NCBI GenBank assembly: GCA_014529385.2
Contig: CM043967.1
Coordinates: 5,779,001-5,843,000 of the forward strand
DNA: 64,000 nt
Source: Adiantum capillus-veneris
Lineage: Eukaryota > Streptophyta > Polypodiopsida > Polypodiales > Pteridaceae
Direction: 5' to 3'
Part shown: positions 59,933-64,000 of the stretch, one piece after another
Layout of the letters: every line of letters begins with the position of its first letter
How positions within the stretch are numbered: position 1 is the stretch's first letter
Notes under the pieces: generated by a model
Databases searched by the model: none
Told to the model about the DNA's origin: nothing
What the model saw: the letters and a program-made list of their open reading frames with translations, nothing else
Position numbers and translations under genes: made by a program

Positions 59933-61348
59933 AGACATCCTACGCGTAGGATGTCTCAAGGGGGTTCTGGAGACCAAATTTGAAAATTCTGACTGCACCA
60001 GTGGGTTCAGAGGGTAGGTTTTACCCTATTTTCATATTGACTTGGGTGTTTTTCCCTATTTTTGTTGACCAAAAGCCAAAAGGCGGAGTCAGAAAACGTA
60101 AAATTTCAGAAAAGGCTTAAATTGAGTGATTTTTGCATGTTTTTGCAATTGTGAAGCATACTTGCACTTTCTGAGAGCATAAGGAAGCATCAGGGACACT
60201 TCAGTCTCAAAAAATCAGCAGTAGACATCCTACGCGTAGGATGTCTACAGGGTGATCTGGGCACTTTTTTTGAAAATCTGAGGTTACCAGTGTGTTTAGA
60301 AGGTAGGTTTTACCCTATTTGTACCTGGAAAGTGGAAATTTGACCAAATTTTGACAGATCAAAGCCAAAAAACGAGAATTGTCAGACATCCTACCCAAAT
60401 TGTGTCCAAGGCCTAATTTTGAGACCAAACCATAGGATGACTCCATAGGCATGTTCTAAATGTTGTATTGAGTGCATGTGATAAATTTAATCTCATTTGG
60501 GTCAGTGAAAGGAAGATTGAATAGACTTTAGCATTTTTGACTGAAAAAGGCAAGAATAGCTAGTTTTGGGGTCTTTTGACATCCACACTCAAATCTGAGC
60601 ATACCACTGGATTGCTGACATCAAGGGGAAGCTTTGGGTCAAGTCTGGGGTCAAACAGGCCAAAAACACATCCTACGCGTAGGATGTCATATGTGTGATT
60701 TTGCACTCCAAAATTTAATTTTGAGCATACCACAGTGATCAGCACCTTAAGGAGAGTATGTGGTTCAAATTTGGGGCAATTCTGAGCAGTTAGACATACT
60801 ACGCGTAGGATGTCTATTGCATGATTCTGAAACCAAAATTCTACTGTGACCATACCATGCTGTCATATAGTGTTAAGCAAGCCTCCTAGGCAAATTTGGT
60901 CCAATTTGGAGTTGATTTGACTTAGGAATTCATCAGAACCGACATCAGGCTTTTGGAACAGATTCTTGATCATTTGACCAACCCATAGGTGTTAGAATCA
61001 AAAAGTAAAAATAGTTGTGAGCTTAGCACATCAAGGGGAAGCTACAGTGTAAGTTTGGACTAAATCTGAGCAGTTAGACATCCTACGCGTAGGATGTTTC
61101 CAGCTTGATTTAGGACTCCAAACCAACTTATGAGCACACCACTGTGATCAACACATCAAGGAGAAGCTGGGGTGAAAATTTCAAGTCATTTTGAGCAAAA
61201 AGACATCCTACGCGTAGGATGTCTCAAGGCCATTTTTAGGACCAAATGAAATTCTGAGCATACCATTGTGCTGCTGGACTTATGGGGAGTCTCTGGACCA
61301 AATTTTGTTAAATTCTGAGCATATAGACATACTACGAGTAGGATGTCT
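59933..61348 (+). repeat. Palindrome array in the retrotransposon leader
   Basis: The half-site AGACATCCTACG followed at once by its reverse complement occurs at 59933-59956 (perfect), 60221-60248 (perfect, extended to 28 bp), 60668-60687 (20 bp core), 60792-60815 (one mismatch), 61076-61099 (one mismatch), 61201-61224 (perfect) and 61325-61348 (two mismatches). A decayed half-site lies at 60384. The palindromes sit in a larger repeat of about 125 bp (or multiples) that also contains GAGCATACCACTGTG, CATCAAGGGGAAGC and TCTGAGCAGTTAG. In RNA each would form a 10-11 bp stem with a short CG-rich loop. Confidence 0.9.
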
Positions 61349-61767
61349 CCAAGCCAGTTTTAGGGTCCAACTGTACTTTTGACCATACAGAAGTGTTCAC
61401 AGTGTCACAGAGATCCCAAATCTTTTTTCAAAATTGAATTTGGACTCATTTTGACCAGTCTAAACTGCTGTTTTGGCCATAACTTTCACAAACGGTATCG
61501 GATCGGAATTTTTTTTATATCAAAACGTACCCTGAGAGCGGCTCTACAGATCTTAGAGCAAAACTTGAACTAAATGTATGCCTACACATCGTTTGAGGCC
61601 TCAAAATTCATCCGGAAGTCAGGGATGTCTGAAAGCAATAATTTGCGAGAATTGTGATGAAACGGTTGCGGTTTTGGACATAGTTTTGGCTTTTCCCTAA
61701 CCAAAGAACTTGAACACAGTGGACTAAGTCTACTTGAACCAAGCAAAAGCTCTTAAGCCCAAAAATC
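61349..61767 (+). mobile_element. Leader, last part before gag
   Basis: Non-coding stretch between the last palindrome and the gag start codon; no supported feature. Confidence 0.5.
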
Positions 61768-63902
61768 ATGTCTACCCTAGATTCAAACGTAGCTTACACA
61801 AGCTTGGAGATCCCAACGATAGAGGAATATCCTCCCACAATGGATCTTCCAAACTTGCAATTGATAAAGACCCATCTTGTTGAGAGATTTTGGATGGTTG
61901 GTCATGAGAGTGAAGGACTATATAGATACATTGACGACAATGAGGTCAATCTTTATAGGTGCTTAGATCCATACCTAGAAGAGATATCGGATTACAAGCT
62001 CTTATATGTCTACACATACAGAGTTGACTATCAATGGAGATCTATAGTTGTCGACAAGTATGGACGAGAATACAGAGTTGTAGAAAGCACAAATCCACAG
62101 ACTGTACTAGAAAGAGGTGTATATTTGGTCAATGAAGGACCACAAATGCCTCCACCAAACACGAGAATTCCTATAGGAATTCCAAGAAGAGAGCCACCAG
62201 GATTCCCTTCAAGAGCGATAACGAGAGAAGGATTGGGAGAGTCTCTGGTTAGACTTGTAGACAATCCACGAGTTAGACCATCCCAAGTCCAGAAATGGGT
62301 AAATAGAAAATACTCCGGAGATAAAGATCCGAGAGATCACGTAATGGCTGTTAGAAGAGTGATTAGAGCAGAGGAAGTTTCAGATTTGCGACACAGTTTG
62401 CGGGATTTGGATTGACTCTAGAAGATGATGCAGCTACATGGTTCGACTCGGTGGAAAAATGGGATTTTGAGACCCTAGATAAGTTGTTTGAGGAGTTTAT
62501 TGAAGAATTCTCGCCAAAAGGCATTGCTCACAACATGGTCTCGCAAATCCATAGATTCAAACAGAAAGAGGATGAATCAGTATGCAAAGCATCATTACGG
62601 CTCAAGAGATATGTTAAGCTCTGTCCGAGAGCGGAATTACCTACGCAAGCACGATTGATGCTGATCTTTATCCAGGGAATGAGAGATGAGGGCCTTCAGA
62701 AGGATCTGCATACGATAAGGAGGATGACGCTAAACGAGTTGATCAAAGAAGCTCTTTATCTAGTGGATAACTGTGAGGCATACAAAGAAAAGGACTTAAA
62801 GAGTGAAGGAGATGACACATCCTCTCAGCACAGTGTTTCACAGATAAGTGAGTCCATTGCCAAGCCAACAACACTAATTGATCAAGAAAAGCTTATCGAT
62901 GACTTGGTCAAGAGGTTGAATCCTCTTGTAAGGTCTGAATCGGGAGAGCCGAAGTGGTGTGAAATTGAGAGAAAATGGATGAACCATACGGGGAAAGAGT
63001 GCTATTATAGCATGGAAAATGCTAGGGAGAGGTATGTACAACCTGTTCCAGAAGCACCTACTCCACCTAGATACATTACGAGGAATGCGCCAAGACCAGT
63101 AGGAGTTTTAAGGCCACAGCTTGTCTTAGGACAACAACCTCCGCTGCCAGGTCCTAGAATGCAGGTAGACATGAGATACATGCCAATGATGGAAGCATCA
63201 AATAAACCAACGCCAGTACCAGCTACAACGTGGTATAGCAACCAAAGTGGGTACTACCCTTCGGAGAAACAAAATGTGAGAGAAACACATGGAGTGGTGA
63301 GGCCGGTACAACCTCCACCTCCTGGGTTTCAGTCAAAAGAAAGAAGGTATGAAATGGACGAAAGGACATTGCGATTCATTGCAAATAGCGGCTTATTTAG
63401 GTCAAAGCTTGCTTATAGCCAAGAGGAAATGCTAAAAGAATCTCCTCAACCAGAGACAGATTGTCACAAAAGTCGTGACAACCACTTGGTCAAACAATGT
63501 CCTCATACGGAGATCATTGAAGTAAATGCCTATTGTCTTGAGTGTGGCATCACTCACTTGATCCCCGATTGCCCGAAAAACCCAAACCAAATCAGGAAAA
63601 TCATGACAAATGTATCAGGGATTGTTCAGCTACCTAGTAGCTCAGAAAATGAAAATGTTGTACCAGTGCAAGTGGTTACGAGAGCACAAGCTCAAAAGAA
63701 AGCTGATGATAATCTAGAGACAAAGAACACGGAAAGTGACACGAGTCCAAAGACAGATGATGGACCAAAGACAGACGCACCTAGTAAAAAAACCAAGAGC
63801 AAACGAAATAGTTGGAAAGCTAGAAAGACTAGGATGAAAGCACGCAGGGAACGAGAGAAAAAATCCCTAGTGAGAAGCTTACCGAAGCTGAGGAGAAGAT
63901 AA
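61768..63902 (+). pseudogene. gag of the tRNA-Asp-primed gypsy element, one frameshift
   Basis: Translation starts at the ATG in AATCATGTCTACC (61768). Residues 41-124 contain two hairpin-type modules (LYRYIDDNEVNLYRC and SIVVDKYGREYRVVE) related to those at 23698-25050. The frame stops at 62413, but the next frame continues the same domain without a gap (LRDLD, then LTLEDDAATWFDSVEKW), as if one T had been lost from a T run. This second part is the Retrotrans_gag core with VSQIHRFKQKEDESVCKASL and LMLIFIQGMRDEGLQKDLH, followed by a Pro-rich stretch and a zinc-knuckle-like CLECGITHLIPDC (one residue shorter than the usual CX2CX4HX4C). It ends at 63902, while another frame stays open to the window end after an A6 run (63858-63863). 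It is nearly intact and may be recently active. Confidence 0.75.
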
Positions 63903-64000
63903 AACAACATGAGGAAAAGGAGGCACCTTCTCTTACACAGATGGTTAAACCTCTAGAAGAACCATCCACGGATGAGAAACCAAGAAGTGCTAGTTCAGGA
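63903..64000 (+). pseudogene. Continuation of the gag/pol frame, cut by the window end
   Basis: A Lys/Glu-rich frame (EAEEKIKQHEEKEAPSLTQM) runs from before 63900 to the end of the window without a stop. It continues the charged C-terminal text of gag in the frame reached by a one-base shift at the A6 run 63858-63863. Confidence 0.45.

Larger units (their letters stand above)
58436..64000 (+). mobile_element. 5' part of a tRNA-Asp-primed gypsy element
   Basis: A 5' LTR (58436-59389), intact tRNA-Asp primer-binding site (59391-59408), long leader with a palindrome array and gag (61768 onward) are visible; pol and the 3' LTR lie beyond the window. The primer type and long leader fit the Athila/Tat side of Ty3/gypsy. 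LTR ends and primer site resemble those of the family at 15-27.6 kb. Confidence 0.8.

Noticed and set aside
59933-61348. CRISPR-like array
   Set aside because: Repeats are palindromes at irregular 125-290 bp distances in a plant retrotransposon leader, with homologous spacers and no cas genes.

Overview
The window looks like nuclear DNA from a land plant with a large, transposon-filled genome. The evidence is a P-class pentatricopeptide-repeat (PPR) gene with an organelle-type N-terminus, plant-type retrotransposon lineages (a chromodomain Ty3/gypsy element, tRNA-Asp-primed gypsy elements, Ty1/copia), long CA/GA microsatellites, and very little intact host coding sequence. A fern or another seed-free plant would fit, but nothing in the window fixes the taxon. 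There are no operons, no CRISPR array and no bacterial signals.

Layout. 0.6-5.2 kb: a decayed Mutator-like (MULE) transposase flanked by repeats built from GTGAAC/GTGATC words on the left and their complements on the right (about 135 bp period). 5.3-9.3 kb: a G28 tract, a possible 1.3 kb inverted-repeat element, and largely unassigned DNA. 9.3-12.4 kb (minus): coding-like exons of an unidentified host gene or pseudogene carrying a 240-248 bp tandem duplication. 12.6-14.3 kb (minus): the PPR gene, apparently interrupted by a 41 bp GT-AG intron.

15.3-27.6 kb: a retroelement cluster in inverted arrangement. A plus-strand LTR and partial interior meet head-on with a minus-strand, apparently non-autonomous element (20001-27578) that encodes a gag-like protein without a recognisable RT. 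The plus LTR contains a nested solo LTR of a second family. 27.6-32.1 kb: a gag remnant, a degenerate minus-strand copia element, and a 700 bp minisatellite of 21 bp period. 33045-42134: a complete chromovirus with near-identical 1.69 kb LTRs, a TATCT target duplication and broken ORFs. It is inserted in an older minus-strand gypsy element (pol at 42.1-46.8 kb). 46.9-54.0 kb: a duplicated flank-plus-LTR module, whose first copy carries a truncated chromovirus interior. 54-58.4 kb: decayed sequence, two more 21 bp minisatellites and two GA arrays. 58.4-64.0 kb: the 5' part of a tRNA-Asp-primed gypsy element. Its leader carries seven full copies of a palindrome (half-site AGACATCCTACG), and its gag starts with the same hairpin-like module seen at 20-25 kb.

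The most unusual items are the leader palindrome array (59.9-61.3 kb), the recurring gag module, the 21 bp minisatellite family at three loci, two 12 bp fold-back junctions at rearrangement breakpoints, a CCAAT-box cluster in the chromovirus LTRs, and the 41 bp intron. All comparisons were made by eye within this window; no alignment or database search was run.
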